Numbered from the stretch's first letter, positions 32,483 through 42,312 are shown. The stretch is 64,000 nt of DNA from Kitasatospora sp. SolWspMP-SS2h (GCF_003259315.1 NZ_QLLT01000005.1:232178-296177); one strand, 5' to 3'. Numbers and translations: made by a program. Notes: generated by a model from the sequence alone, not told the origin.

Positions 32483-33973
32483 ATGCCGATCTGCCCTAGG
32501 GGACACGAGTCACAGGCCGAGGACTGGTGCGACTACTGCGGTTTCCCGATGACGCCGCCGCCCGGCCTGGCGATCCCCGGTTTTCCGAACGGTCCGGCCC
32601 AGCCCGGCGCCCAGGGCCAGCCCGGCGGCGGCCAGGGACAGCCCGCGGGCGGCCAGCACCGCCCCGGCGGCCCCGCCGCGCCGCCGTCGGCCCCGCCCGC
32701 GTACACCTCCTCCGGCTACCCGCCGGTCGGCCCGGGCAGCACCCCGCCGTCCGGCACCCCGGCCGGTGGCGGCGGCTACTTCGAGCCGCGCCGCACCCAG
32801 ACGCCGCCCGCCGGCACGCCCACCGGGCCGGCCGCGGGAGCCCCCGGCGCCCCCGGTGCCCCCGGCCCGTACGGTGCTCCGCCGCCGCCCCCGGCCACCA
32901 CCGGCCTGGTCACCTGCCCGATCTGCCGCAGCCCGCAGACCGGCCGGTACTGCGAGGAGTGCGGCTACGACTACAACCTGGCCACCTCCGCCCGCCCGCC
33001 GGGCACCGCACCCGCCCCGCAGCCGCAGCAGCACCACCAGCAGCAGCAGCAGGGCTACGGTTTCCCGCCGCCCGCCGCCGCGCCCCCGGCCCCGCCGGCC
33101 GGGTTCGACCCGCCGGCCCCGCCGCAGTCGCCGTACGAGCGTCCGCAGCAGCAGCCGCAGCGGCACCAGCAGCCGTACGAGCAGCAGCAGCGGGCCCCGT
33201 ACGAGCAGCCGCACGCCCAGCAGCAGTCGCCGCAGCCACCGCAGTCGCCGTACGAGCGTCCCCAGCAGCAGCACCAGCAGCCGCAGCAGCACGCCCCGCA
33301 GCAGCACCAGTCGCCGTCGCCGTACGAGCGGCCCGGCTACCCGGGTGCGCAGGCCGCCCAGGCCGCAGCCTCCGCGCCGTCCGCGCCGTCGTTCGACAAG
33401 CCCTCGGCCGCCGGGTTCCCGGACGTCGACTACGAGCGCACCGGCCCGGTGTACGCCGAGCCGTCCGCTCCCCCGGCGGGCCACCGCTCGCAGCCCGGAC
33501 CGGACTCCGGGACGTCGTTCCGGCTCACCCCGCCCGGGCAGCCGGGCGGCGCGCCGCAGCAGCGGTCCACCTGGTTCGCCGTGGTGGCGCACGACCACGA
33601 CTACTTCACCGACATGATGACCCGCAGCGGCCCGGAGGCGGCCGGCCTGTACTTCCCGCAGTACACCTCGGAGCGGCGGATCCCGCTGACCGGCCGCGGC
33701 CAGCTGCGGATCGGGCGGCGCAGCCAGCAGCGCGGCACCGTGCCGGAGATCGACCTGTCGGTCGCCCCGGAGGACCCGGGCGCCTCGCACCACCACGCCC
33801 TGCTGGCCGAGCAGCCGGACGGCAGCTGGGTGGTGGTCGACCAGGACTCCACCAACGGCACCACCATGAACGGCAGTCCGGACACCCTGCCGCCGCACAC
33901 CGCGATCCCGCTGAACGACGGCGACCGGATCCACGTCGGCGCCTGGACCACCATCACGGTGCACCTGGCCTGA
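32483..33973 (+). CDS. FHA-domain protein with zinc ribbons and Gln/Pro-rich linker
   Basis: A 496-residue protein. It opens with a zinc ribbon (CPRGHESQAEDWCDYCG), has a Pro/Gly-rich stretch, a second ribbon (CPICRSPQTGRYCEECG, about 146-165), and about 150 residues rich in Gln and Pro with repeated SPYERPQQQ units. It ends with a domain containing FHA motifs (about 405-496): RIGRR, SHHHAL, DSTNGTTMNG and DRIHVGAWT. FHA domains bind phosphothreonine, so it may read PknG phosphorylation; no GarA-type ETTS phosphosite is seen at its N-terminus. It is the last gene of the locus, and a strong terminator follows. Confidence 0.92.
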   Translation: MPICPRGHESQAEDWCDYCGFPMTPPPGLAIPGFPNGPAQPGAQGQPGGGQGQPAGGQHRPGGPAAPPSAPPAYTSSGYPPVGPGSTPPSGTPAGGGGYFEPRRTQTPPAGTPTGPAAGAPGAPGAPGPYGAPPPPPATTGLVTCPICRSPQTGRYCEECGYDYNLATSARPPGTAPAPQPQQHHQQQQQGYGFPPPAAAPPAPPAGFDPPAPPQSPYERPQQQPQRHQQPYEQQQRAPYEQPHAQQQSPQPPQSPYERPQQQHQQPQQHAPQQHQSPSPYERPGYPGAQAAQAAASAPSAPSFDKPSAAGFPDVDYERTGPVYAEPSAPPAGHRSQPGPDSGTSFRLTPPGQPGGAPQQRSTWFAVVAHDHDYFTDMMTRSGPEAAGLYFPQYTSERRIPLTGRGQLRIGRRSQQRGTVPEIDLSVAPEDPGASHHHALLAEQPDGSWVVVDQDSTNGTTMNGSPDTLPPHTAIPLNDGDRIHVGAWTTITVHLA

Positions 33974-34038
33974 CCCCGCACCGGCGGCCCGCCCGACAGC
34001 CGGGCCGCCGGACCGCGCGCTGACGCGGCGTCACGACC

Positions 34039-34074
34039 GGCCCGTGCCGGGGGAGTTCGCCCCCGGCACGGGCC
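34039..34074 (+). terminator. Intrinsic terminator after the PknG locus
   Basis: A perfect 15-bp stem (GGCCCGTGCCGGGGG with its complement) and six-base loop AGTTCG. It lies 66 bp past the FHA gene stop. Confidence 0.8.
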
Positions 34075-34158
34075 GCGGCGTCCGCCCGGCCGTCCCGGAA
34101 GCTCAGGATTCGCACAAAAATGCTCGTGGGGCGGTGCCGACCGCCTACGCTTCGCCCC

Positions 34159-35076
34159 ATGAGTGATGCGATAACCGCGGACGGGATCCGGAAGCGGTAC
34201 GGGGATGTCCAGGCCGTGGACGGGGTCTCACTCTCCGTCAGGACCGGCGAGTTCTACGGCCTGCTCGGACCGAACGGCGCCGGCAAGACGACCACCCTGG
34301 AGATCCTGGAGGGCATCCGGGAGGCCGACGAGGGGCGGGTCGAGCTGCTCGGCCTGTCGCCGTGGCCGCGCAACCCGAAGCTGCTGCCGCGGATCGGCGT
34401 GCAGTTCCAGGCGTCCGCGTTCTTCACCAAGCTGTCCGCGCGCGAGACCATCCGCACCTTCGCCTCGTTCTACGGCATCGGTCCGAAGGCGGCCGACGCG
34501 ATGCTGGAGCGGGTCGGCCTGACCGAGTCCGCGAACGTGCTGACCGACAAGATGTCCGGCGGCCAGGCCCAGCGCCTGTCCATCGCCTGCGCGCTGGTGC
34601 ACGACCCGGAGCTGGTGTTCCTGGACGAGCCGACCACCGGCCTCGACCCGCAGGCCCGCCGCAACCTGTGGGACCTGCTGCGCGACATCAACGCCGAGGG
34701 CCGCACCGTGCTCCTGACCACCCACTACCTGGACGAGGCGGAGATCCTCTGCGACCGCGTCGCGGTGATGGACCACGGCAGGGTGCTGAAGACCGGCGCC
34801 CCCGCCGCGCTGGTCCGCGAGATCGACGACACCGTCCGGGTCCGGATCGAGTCCGGGCAGGTGAGCGCCGAGCGGGCCCGCGAACTGCTCACCGCCGCGG
34901 GCGCGGTGCACACCAACCTGGAGGACGACGGCGTCACGCTGGCGCTGTCCACCGCCGAGCCCGGGCCGGTGCTGTCCGTCCTGGCCGAGCAGAACGCGCT
35001 GCGCGGCCTCGAAGTCCGCGGCGCCACCCTGGAGGACGTCTTCCTCCAGCTGACCGGACGGGAGTACCGGGCATGA
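34159..35076 (+). CDS. ABC transporter ATP-binding protein (ABC-2 exporter)
   Basis: A 305-residue ATPase with Walker A GPNGAGKTTT, Q-loop QFQASAFF, signature MSGGQAQRL, Walker B VFLDEPTTGLD and switch His in TTHYLDEAE, plus a C-terminal DrrA-type domain of about 85 residues. It energises the ABC-2 permease encoded by the next gene, with which it overlaps by four bases (ATGA). TACGCT (34146-34151), seven bases before the ATG, could be a -10 box giving a leaderless mRNA. The substrate is unknown; drug or lipid export is typical of the family. Confidence 0.94.
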   Translation: MSDAITADGIRKRYGDVQAVDGVSLSVRTGEFYGLLGPNGAGKTTTLEILEGIREADEGRVELLGLSPWPRNPKLLPRIGVQFQASAFFTKLSARETIRTFASFYGIGPKAADAMLERVGLTESANVLTDKMSGGQAQRLSIACALVHDPELVFLDEPTTGLDPQARRNLWDLLRDINAEGRTVLLTTHYLDEAEILCDRVAVMDHGRVLKTGAPAALVREIDDTVRVRIESGQVSAERARELLTAAGAVHTNLEDDGVTLALSTAEPGPVLSVLAEQNALRGLEVRGATLEDVFLQLTGREYRA

Positions 35077-36203
35077 CCGCCACCGAACAGGCCCGTACTC
35101 CGGCCCCCGCGCCCGCCGGCGGGGGCGAGCGCGAGCGGGCCAACGCCTTCGTCGGCCTCTCCCGGGTGATGCTGCTGGGCTTCGTCCGCGACAAGGGCAC
35201 GCTGTTCTTCACCCTCGCGCTGCCACTGATGTTCCTGCTGCTGTTCGGCGTCCTCTACAAGGGCGGCGGCAGCACCCACGTGAAGGTCGCCGAGATCGGC
35301 CGGGTCGAGGTGCTGGACGACGCCCGGGCCCACGCCGAGGGCGCGCTGGAGGCGCTGGAGATCACCACCGACCTGAACGAGGCGGACGCCCTCGCCAAGG
35401 TCAGGAAGGGCGACCTGGACGGGCTGGTCACGGAGCAGCCGGACGGCACCCTGGTGCTCCGCTTCAGCCAGGCCGACCAGGTGAAGTCCGCCACCGTGCA
35501 GGGCATCGTCAACGCCCTGGTGCAGGGCGCCAACCAGGCGGCCTCGAACGTCGCGCCGAAGTACACCCTGGACGCCTCCAAGGTGGAGGACGACTCGACC
35601 AAGCCGATCCAGTACCTGACCCCGGGCCTGCTCGCCTACGCCGTCGCCATGGGCGCGGTCTACGGCGCGTCGTTCACCCTGGTCACCTGGCGCAAGAAGC
35701 GGGTGCTGCGCCGGCTGCGGCTGGCGCCGATCTCGGCGGGCACCATCGTCGGCGCCCGGGTGCTGGTCAGCGTGCTGGTCGCGCTCGCCCAGACCGCGCT
35801 GTTCCTGCTGGTCGCGCAGATCGACTACTTCGGGCTCAAGCTCACCGGCAACTGGTGGCTGGTGTTCCCGCTGGTGGTCTGCGCCACCCTGGCGTTCATG
35901 TCGATCGGCCTGGTCACCGGCTCGCTGGCGAAGACCGAGGAGTCGGCGAACGGCATGAACCAGCTGATCATCCTGCCGATGTCCTTCCTCGGCGGCGCGT
36001 TCATCCCGCTGGACTTCGCCCCGGGCTGGCTCCAGGACATCTCCCGGGCACTGCCGCTGCGCTACCTGATCGTGCCCGCCAAGTCGGTGCTCAGCCAGGG
36101 CGGCGGCCTGGCCGAGGCGCTGCCCGCGATGGGCATCCTGCTCGCCTTCACGGCGGTGCTGTGCGCCGTCGCCTGGCGCTTCTTCAACTGGGACGACGCG
36201 TAG
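35073..36203 (+). CDS. ABC-2 type exporter permease
   Basis: A 376-residue membrane protein with a first helix at about 40-60 (FVRDKGTLFFTLALPLMFLLLFGVLY), an extracytoplasmic domain of about 120 residues, and five C-terminal helices including the ABC-2 signature region (PMSFLGGAFIPLDFAPGWLQDISRALPLRYLI). ATG 35073 overlaps the ATPase stop, so subunits are made together. A hairpin terminator follows at 36220-36262. Confidence 0.93.
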   Translation: MTATEQARTPAPAPAGGGERERANAFVGLSRVMLLGFVRDKGTLFFTLALPLMFLLLFGVLYKGGGSTHVKVAEIGRVEVLDDARAHAEGALEALEITTDLNEADALAKVRKGDLDGLVTEQPDGTLVLRFSQADQVKSATVQGIVNALVQGANQAASNVAPKYTLDASKVEDDSTKPIQYLTPGLLAYAVAMGAVYGASFTLVTWRKKRVLRRLRLAPISAGTIVGARVLVSVLVALAQTALFLLVAQIDYFGLKLTGNWWLVFPLVVCATLAFMSIGLVTGSLAKTEESANGMNQLIILPMSFLGGAFIPLDFAPGWLQDISRALPLRYLIVPAKSVLSQGGGLAEALPAMGILLAFTAVLCAVAWRFFNWDDA

Positions 36204-36219
36204 CCGCCCGCCGCCCCGG

Positions 36220-36262
36220 GACGGGGGTCGTACGCCGGAAGTCCCGGTGTACGGCCCCCGTC
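36220..36262 (+). terminator. Terminator after the ABC exporter
   Basis: A 19-position stem with two mismatches (36220-36238 against 36244-36262) and a five-base loop AAGTC. It lies only 21 bp before the haemoglobin start, so it may also limit read-through into that gene. Confidence 0.65.
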
Positions 36263-36283
36263 GGCGTCTGCGACCATGGACGG

Positions 36284-36694
36284 GTGACTGACACCGGGCG
36301 CGAGACCACCACCGCACAAGAGGAGACCTTCTACCAGCGGGTCGGCGGCGAGGCGACCTTCCGCAGGCTGGTGCACCTCTTCTACCGCGGTGTCGCCCAG
36401 GACGAGCTGCTGCGCCCGATGTACCCGGAGGAGGACCTCGGCCCGGCCGAGGAGCGCTTCGCCCTGTTCCTGATCCAGTACTGGGGCGGCCCGCGCACCT
36501 ACAGCGACCGCCGCGGCCACCCCCGGCTGCGGATGCGGCACGCCCCGTTCCGGGTCGACCGGGCCGCGCACGACGCCTGGCTGGGCCACATGCGCGCCGC
36601 CCTGGACGAGCTGGCGCTGCCCGCCGAGGCCGACCGCGAGCTGTGGAACTACATGACGTACGCCGCCGCCTCGATGATCAATACCGCGGGCTGA
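36284..36694 (+). CDS. glbO: Group II truncated haemoglobin
   Basis: A 136-residue 2-on-2 globin. The core begins TFYQRVGGEATFRRLVHLFYRGV, followed by PMYPEEDLGPAEERFALFLIQYWGGP, the proximal His in RMRHAPF and the conserved Trp in DAWLGHM, all group II (TrHbII) features. It is likely a cytosolic haem protein for oxygen or nitric-oxide chemistry. The start is GTG 36284. The stop codon lies inside the first copy of a 13-bp near-tandem repeat (36686-36712). Confidence 0.93.
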   Translation: MTDTGRETTTAQEETFYQRVGGEATFRRLVHLFYRGVAQDELLRPMYPEEDLGPAEERFALFLIQYWGGPRTYSDRRGHPRLRMRHAPFRVDRAAHDAWLGHMRAALDELALPAEADRELWNYMTYAAASMINTAG

Positions 36695-36712
36695 ACACTG
36701 CGGGCTGAACAC
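36686..36712. repeat. Direct repeat around the globin stop codon
   Basis: GCGGGCTGAACAC occurs at 36686-36698 and again at 36700-36712. The first copy contains the globin stop TGA (36692-36694), so the gene end has been duplicated by one 14-bp unit. Confidence 0.85.
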
Positions 36713-36765
36713 CCCGCCGCCGTCCGCGCCCGGCACCGCCCGGAGCCGGACCGCCGCGGCACGGT
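36710..36765. repeat. 56-bp copy of an internal segment of the neighbouring gene
   Basis: This segment matches 37318-37373 with two mismatches in 56 positions and in the same orientation. It ends exactly where the stop codon of the minus-strand gene (36766) begins, so part of that gene's coding sequence is repeated just past its own 3' end. Confidence 0.85.
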
Positions 36766-37458
36766 TCAGCGCAGCGGGCTGAGCCCCAGGCCCGCGCCGG
36801 GCGCGGCCGCCGTGCGCAGCACGACGGACCCGGCGGGCGCGTCCAGCCGCAGCCAGGCCCCGGCCCGGTGGGCGGAGAGCGGGGTGCCGGGGCGCAGGAA
36901 CCCGATCGCGTGCGCGGCGTGCGCGGCCCGCAGCGGCAGGCCCTCGGCGGCGCCCAGCGGCCGGGACCAGATCTCGTCGGCGATCGCGTCGACCGCCTGC
37001 CTGGTCCGGTGGTGGTCCGGCACCTCGGCGGTGCGCCGCTTGAACTCCTCGACGGCGGCGAGCACTTCGCCCACCACCCGGTCGACCGGCGGCTGCCCGA
37101 GCGGCTGCCAGCCGGAGCGCGGCGGGAGCAGCCCGGTCCAGGACGGGCCGGTGACCGGCGCGGGCAGCCCGAGGGCGGCGCCCGCCTCGTCCACCGACTC
37201 CAGCAGCTGCCCGGCGGAGACGGTCAGGTCGGCGGCCGTGTCGAGCCCGGCCAGCCGCACGGTGCGCACCGCGAGCACCGCGGCCCCGCCGAGCGGCAGC
37301 CGGCCGAAGACCGCCAGCACCCCGCCGCCGTCCGCGCCCGGCACCGCCTGGAGCCGGACCGCCGCGGCCCGGTCGAAGCGCAGCAGCCGTCCGAGGAAGG
37401 CACTCAGGTCGGCGCCCTCCCGCCGGTCGGCGAGGTCGAGTCGGGTCTGCACGGTCAC
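36766..37458 (-). CDS. Conserved actinobacterial protein of unknown function
   Basis: A 230-residue soluble alpha/beta protein (FLGRLLRFDRAAAVRLQAVPG near the N-terminus; VVGEVLAAVEEFKRRTAE; LPLRAAHAAHAIGFLRPG near the C-terminus). There is no signal, membrane segment or recognised motif. The start is GTG 37458 with only a weak ribosome-binding site. It lies 44 bp downstream of the thioesterase gene on the same strand and may be cotranscribed. A 56-bp stretch of its coding sequence (37318-37373) is repeated next to its stop codon. Confidence 0.7.
   Translation of the reverse strand: MTVQTRLDLADRREGADLSAFLGRLLRFDRAAAVRLQAVPGADGGGVLAVFGRLPLGGAAVLAVRTVRLAGLDTAADLTVSAGQLLESVDEAGAALGLPAPVTGPSWTGLLPPRSGWQPLGQPPVDRVVGEVLAAVEEFKRRTAEVPDHHRTRQAVDAIADEIWSRPLGAAEGLPLRAAHAAHAIGFLRPGTPLSAHRAGAWLRLDAPAGSVVLRTAAAPGAGLGLSPLR
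37318..37373. repeat. Partner copy of the 56-bp repeat, inside the unknown gene
   Basis: This is the presumed parental copy. In the minus-strand reading it encodes the segment around RAAAVRLQAVPGADGGGV. See the copy at 36710-36765. Confidence 0.85.
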
Positions 37459-37502
37459 CGGGGTCAGCTCGTTTCGTCAGCGGCGGGTGTCGGCTCGTCC
37501 CG

Positions 37503-37946
37503 TCAGGCGGCGCAGCCGGCGGGCTGCTCGTCCATGAAGCGGCTCAGGAACTCCCGCTCGACGGGGCTGATCCGGCGCGGCCGGCCCTCGGCCAGGTTGT
37601 AGGGGACGACCACGGTGGAGGCGGTGACGTACACCGTCTCGGTGCCGTCGGCGGCGACGTCCTTGATCTCGTAGGAGACGGTCAGCGAGGCGCCGCCGAT
37701 CTTCGTCACCCGGGTCTCGATGGTGACCGGCTCGGGCCGGTGCACCAGCGGCCGCTTGTAGTCGATCTCGTGGCGCGCCACCACCGAGCCGCCCGCGAAC
37801 TCACCGGCGCCGGCCTCGGCGGCCTGGGTGAACATGAAGTCGATCCGGGCCTCCTCCAGGTAGCGCAGGAAGACCACGTTGTTCACGTGGCCGAAGGCGT
37901 CCATGTCGGACCACCTCAGGGGGCAGGCGTAGATGTGGCGAGCCAC
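37503..37946 (-). CDS. Acyl-CoA thioesterase (hot-dog fold, YbgC/FadM type)
   Basis: A 147-residue single hot-dog protein. RWSDMDAFGHVNNVVFLRYLEEARIDFM carries the family's catalytic-Asp and nucleotide-binding pattern, followed by VVARHEIDYKRPLVHRPEPVTIETRV. It should hydrolyse acyl-CoA esters in the cytosol. The start is GTG 37946 with GAGGAG seven bases upstream; the longer open frame is not needed. It is followed by the unknown gene at 36766 and lies just downstream of ettA. Confidence 0.92.
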   Translation of the reverse strand: MARHIYACPLRWSDMDAFGHVNNVVFLRYLEEARIDFMFTQAAEAGAGEFAGGSVVARHEIDYKRPLVHRPEPVTIETRVTKIGGASLTVSYEIKDVAADGTETVYVTASTVVVPYNLAEGRPRRISPVEREFLSRFMDEQPAGCAA

Positions 37947-38062
37947 GGCGTTCTCCTCGAATTTCTCCGTACCCGTGGGTATCCGTGCGGGCGGCCTACG
38001 GGCGGGCGGCCCGGCAGCCCGCCCGCGGGGGCAGTCTGCCGGGCCGGGGTTGCGCCCGGGTG

Positions 38063-39727
<1,665 letters not shown>

Positions 39728-39864
39728 GTTGAGATCGCTCCGGCGTCGTCGTGAGTAATCGGCTTGCAGCCTTCCATTGTGCCGTAAGGCCGGGACCGCC
39801 CCGAACGCCCGGCCGGGCGCCCGCGGGCCCGCCGGGCCGCCGGCTGCGGGGGCCCGGTACGCGA

Positions 39865-39898
39865 ACGGCCCCGCCGCCCGGGCGGGCGGCGGGGCCGT
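39865..39898 (-). terminator. Hairpin after the thioester-domain gene
   Basis: A perfect 15-bp stem (ACGGCCCCGCCGCCC with its complement) and four-base loop GGGC. It lies 43 bp past the stop of the thioester-domain gene and upstream of ettA. Confidence 0.75.
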
Positions 39899-39940
39899 CC
39901 CCCGCCCGGCGCGGAGGCCGGGCGGGTTTCAGCTCGTCGT

Positions 39941-41374
39941 TCAGGAGGTGCGGCTGTGGCGGCCGCGGCGGCGCATGCCGTAGACCGCGGCACCGCCGGC
40001 GACGACCAGCACGCCGGCCAGGGTGGCGGTCAGGCCGGTGCCCATGCCGCCACCGGTGGAGGCCAGCTCGGGGCCGGTCGGGCTGGGCGACGGCACCGGG
40101 GAGGCCGGGGCCGAGGCGGACGGCGTCGGGGTCTGGGTGGCGCTGTCGGTCTTGCAGTTCAGCAGGCCGCCGAACTGCTTGGAGAAGCCGCCCGGGCCGG
40201 TGACGGTGAAGTCGTACTTGGTGTCCTCCTCGACCGGCAGGGTCACGGCCTCGGTGCCGTTCGGCTTGACCGTGTACTCCTTGCCGCCGACCTTGAAGGT
40301 CGCGGGCTGGTCGCCCTTGTTCCCGAGGGTGACCACCAGGGCGCCCTTGGTGCAGTCGATCGCGGCGTCCGCGGTCGGCACCGCGCCCTGCGGCGCCCAG
40401 GAGAGCGTGGCGAGGGCGTTGACCTTGACCTTGTCGGCACCGGCCAGGATCAGGGTCTGGCTGTGCTTGCCGTTGTCGTCGCCGACGAAGGCCCGGCCGA
40501 TCTTGATGGTCGCGGTGGCGTCGGCGGTGACGGTCGCGGTGCCCGCGTCCGCGCCGGCCGGGACCTTGGCGAACAGCTGGTCGCCGCTCTTGGCGGTCTT
40601 CACCGCGGCGCCGTTCTTGTCGACCAGGGCGATGCCCGCGTCGGCGCCCTTCTTGTCCAGCGCGACGGTGACGTTGTCGGTGGTGCCGCCGGTGGTGACG
40701 GTGATCGGGCCGAGCAGGTCACCGCTCTTGCCCGCCCCCGAGCCGGGGTTGAGGGCCAGCGAGGGCTTCGGCTCCTCGGCGCCGCCCTTGGCGTCGGCCT
40801 GGGCGATCAGCCAGTCGGTGAACTTCTTGGTCTTCTCGTGGTCGTCGCTCTGCTTGGTCGGCACGTTCGGGTCGGAGTAGTGCCAGATCGCGACCTGGGT
40901 GGCCGCGGCGGCGTCGTCCTTGGTGAGCCCGGCGATGCCGGAGGCCTTGCTGAGCGCGCCCTCGTCGACGTTCGGGAAGGAGTGCTCCAGCAGCCACTGG
41001 ATCTTCGGTCCGGCCTTGGCCTTGGCCTTCTCCGGCTGGGACAGCGAGGTCGAGGCCCAGTCGGTCTCGTGGTAGGTCGCGTCCTTGAGCGTGTCGTTGA
41101 GCAGGTCGATGCAGTACACCTGGAGGACGGTGTCGGTGCCGATCACCTTGAGGCTGAACTGCCCGGCGGTGACCGGGAGCCAGCGACCGGGGCGGACCTC
41201 GTGCTCGATCTGCTCCCCGTAACGGATGCCGCCGTCCAGCTTCGCCTTGACCCCCGTGGCGGGGTCGTCCGCAGCCGCCGTACCGGCCGCGAGCAGGCCC
41301 GAACCGACCGCGAGGCCGGACGTGAGCATGACAGCGACGATGCGGGAGACGGCCCGCCCCTGCTTGTGGAACAT
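39941..41374 (-). CDS. Thioester-domain (TED) surface protein with LAxTG sortase signal
   Basis: A 477-residue wall protein with a signal peptide (about 1-35, ending AAGTAAA), a thioester domain (about 40-190) with Cys in VYCIDLLND and Gln in AATQVAIWHYSD, a beta-rich domain resembling a Cna-B or Ig-like repeat, a further beta domain with a possible Cys pair (IDCTKGALVVTL, LLNCKTDS), a Pro/Ser linker, LASTG, a membrane helix and an RRRGRHSRTS tail. LAxTG is the sortase-E-type signal of streptomycetes. An internal Cys-Gln thioester would let the protein bond covalently to a surface. The start is ATG 41374 with GGAGGG eight bases upstream. No sortase is nearby. Confidence 0.88.
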   Translation of the reverse strand: MFHKQGRAVSRIVAVMLTSGLAVGSGLLAAGTAAADDPATGVKAKLDGGIRYGEQIEHEVRPGRWLPVTAGQFSLKVIGTDTVLQVYCIDLLNDTLKDATYHETDWASTSLSQPEKAKAKAGPKIQWLLEHSFPNVDEGALSKASGIAGLTKDDAAAATQVAIWHYSDPNVPTKQSDDHEKTKKFTDWLIAQADAKGGAEEPKPSLALNPGSGAGKSGDLLGPITVTTGGTTDNVTVALDKKGADAGIALVDKNGAAVKTAKSGDQLFAKVPAGADAGTATVTADATATIKIGRAFVGDDNGKHSQTLILAGADKVKVNALATLSWAPQGAVPTADAAIDCTKGALVVTLGNKGDQPATFKVGGKEYTVKPNGTEAVTLPVEEDTKYDFTVTGPGGFSKQFGGLLNCKTDSATQTPTPSASAPASPVPSPSPTGPELASTGGGMGTGLTATLAGVLVVAGGAAVYGMRRRGRHSRTS

Positions 41375-41646
41375 GTGGGATCCCTCCGGGCGGCGACGTG
41401 CCTTCTGGCAACCCGCCCCCTGCAAAGCGGCACCCCCTGCGGCACCGCTGCACGTGTGTGGACCAGACGCATCCTATTGACACGACCCGACCGCTCCAGG
41501 CCCGTAGCGAATCAGGACAATATCGTGGCTGTTCTGTTATCAAGGAGCTGGTTGCCGGAGCGAGTTGATGAGTCGACATAAAGCCAAGAGGCGCCTCCGC
41601 GGCAATCAGGATTGCACTCCCCGACTCAAGAAGTGCCCCGATCGGG

Positions 41647-42276
41647 TCAGTTCAGAACCCCCTCCGTCACATCCGCATCCCCTTCCCCAGACACCCCACC
41701 AGTCCCGCCCCCGCCCTCGGCGGCCTCCTCCGCCCGGCGCCGGGCCGCGACCGCCGCCACGATCCAGTCCGGAACCGCCTCCTCCACCAGCCGCACCGCC
41801 CGCTGCCCGCCCTCCGCCGACGCGGGCACACGCGCGGGCCCGGACGCAGGGGCGGGCCCGGACGCAGGCGCGGACGACACGGCCGCCGAACCGCCGCGCA
41901 CCGGCTCCGACGTGCCCTCCAGCGCGCGCCGGAACACCGAGGTGCCCCGCACCAGGTCGTGGCCGACCGAACGGGCCTCGATCTCCACCTCCGTCCGCCG
42001 ACTCCCCTCCTCACCCCACTCGCGGACCCGCAACCGCCCGCTCACCAGCAGCGGATCCCCCTTGTTCACCGAACTGACCAGGTTGACCGCGAGGCGCCGC
42101 CAGGCCACCACCGTCACCCAGGTCGTCTCGCCGTCCGTCCAGTCGCCGCGCTCACGGTCGTAGCGCCGCTCCCGCGCGGCGAGCCGGAAGTTCGCCACCG
42201 GCACCCCGCCGGACGTCTCCCGGTACGTCACGCCCGACGCGGCGTTGCCGACCATCGTCACCAGTGCCTCGTCCAT
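41647..42276 (-). CDS. Single-stranded DNA-binding protein (SsbB-like paralogue)
   Basis: A 209-residue protein with an N-terminal OB fold (ALVTMVGNAASGVTYRETSGGVPVANFRLAARER, then TWVTVVAWRRLAVNLVSSVNKGDPLLVSGRLRVREW) and a Ser/Ala/Pro-rich C-terminal half. It lacks the acidic DDDIPF-like tip by which the housekeeping SSB recruits partners, so it is the second, SsbB-type paralogue, linked in Streptomyces to chromosome segregation in sporulation. The start is ATG 42276 with GGAGGAG upstream. Its upstream region has a 13-bp-arm hairpin and two DnaA-box-like sequences. Confidence 0.9.
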   Translation of the reverse strand: MDEALVTMVGNAASGVTYRETSGGVPVANFRLAARERRYDRERGDWTDGETTWVTVVAWRRLAVNLVSSVNKGDPLLVSGRLRVREWGEEGSRRTEVEIEARSVGHDLVRGTSVFRRALEGTSEPVRGGSAAVSSAPASGPAPASGPARVPASAEGGQRAVRLVEEAVPDWIVAAVAARRRAEEAAEGGGGTGGVSGEGDADVTEGVLN

Positions 42277-42312
42277 TCCGACTCCTCCGCTCCCGGCCGT
42301 GGCGGCCGACGG

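Noticed and set aside
34146..34151. Leaderless promoter for the ABC exporter as a firm call
   Set aside because: TACGCT is well placed before the ATG, but there is no convincing -35 element, so it is mentioned only in the gene entry.
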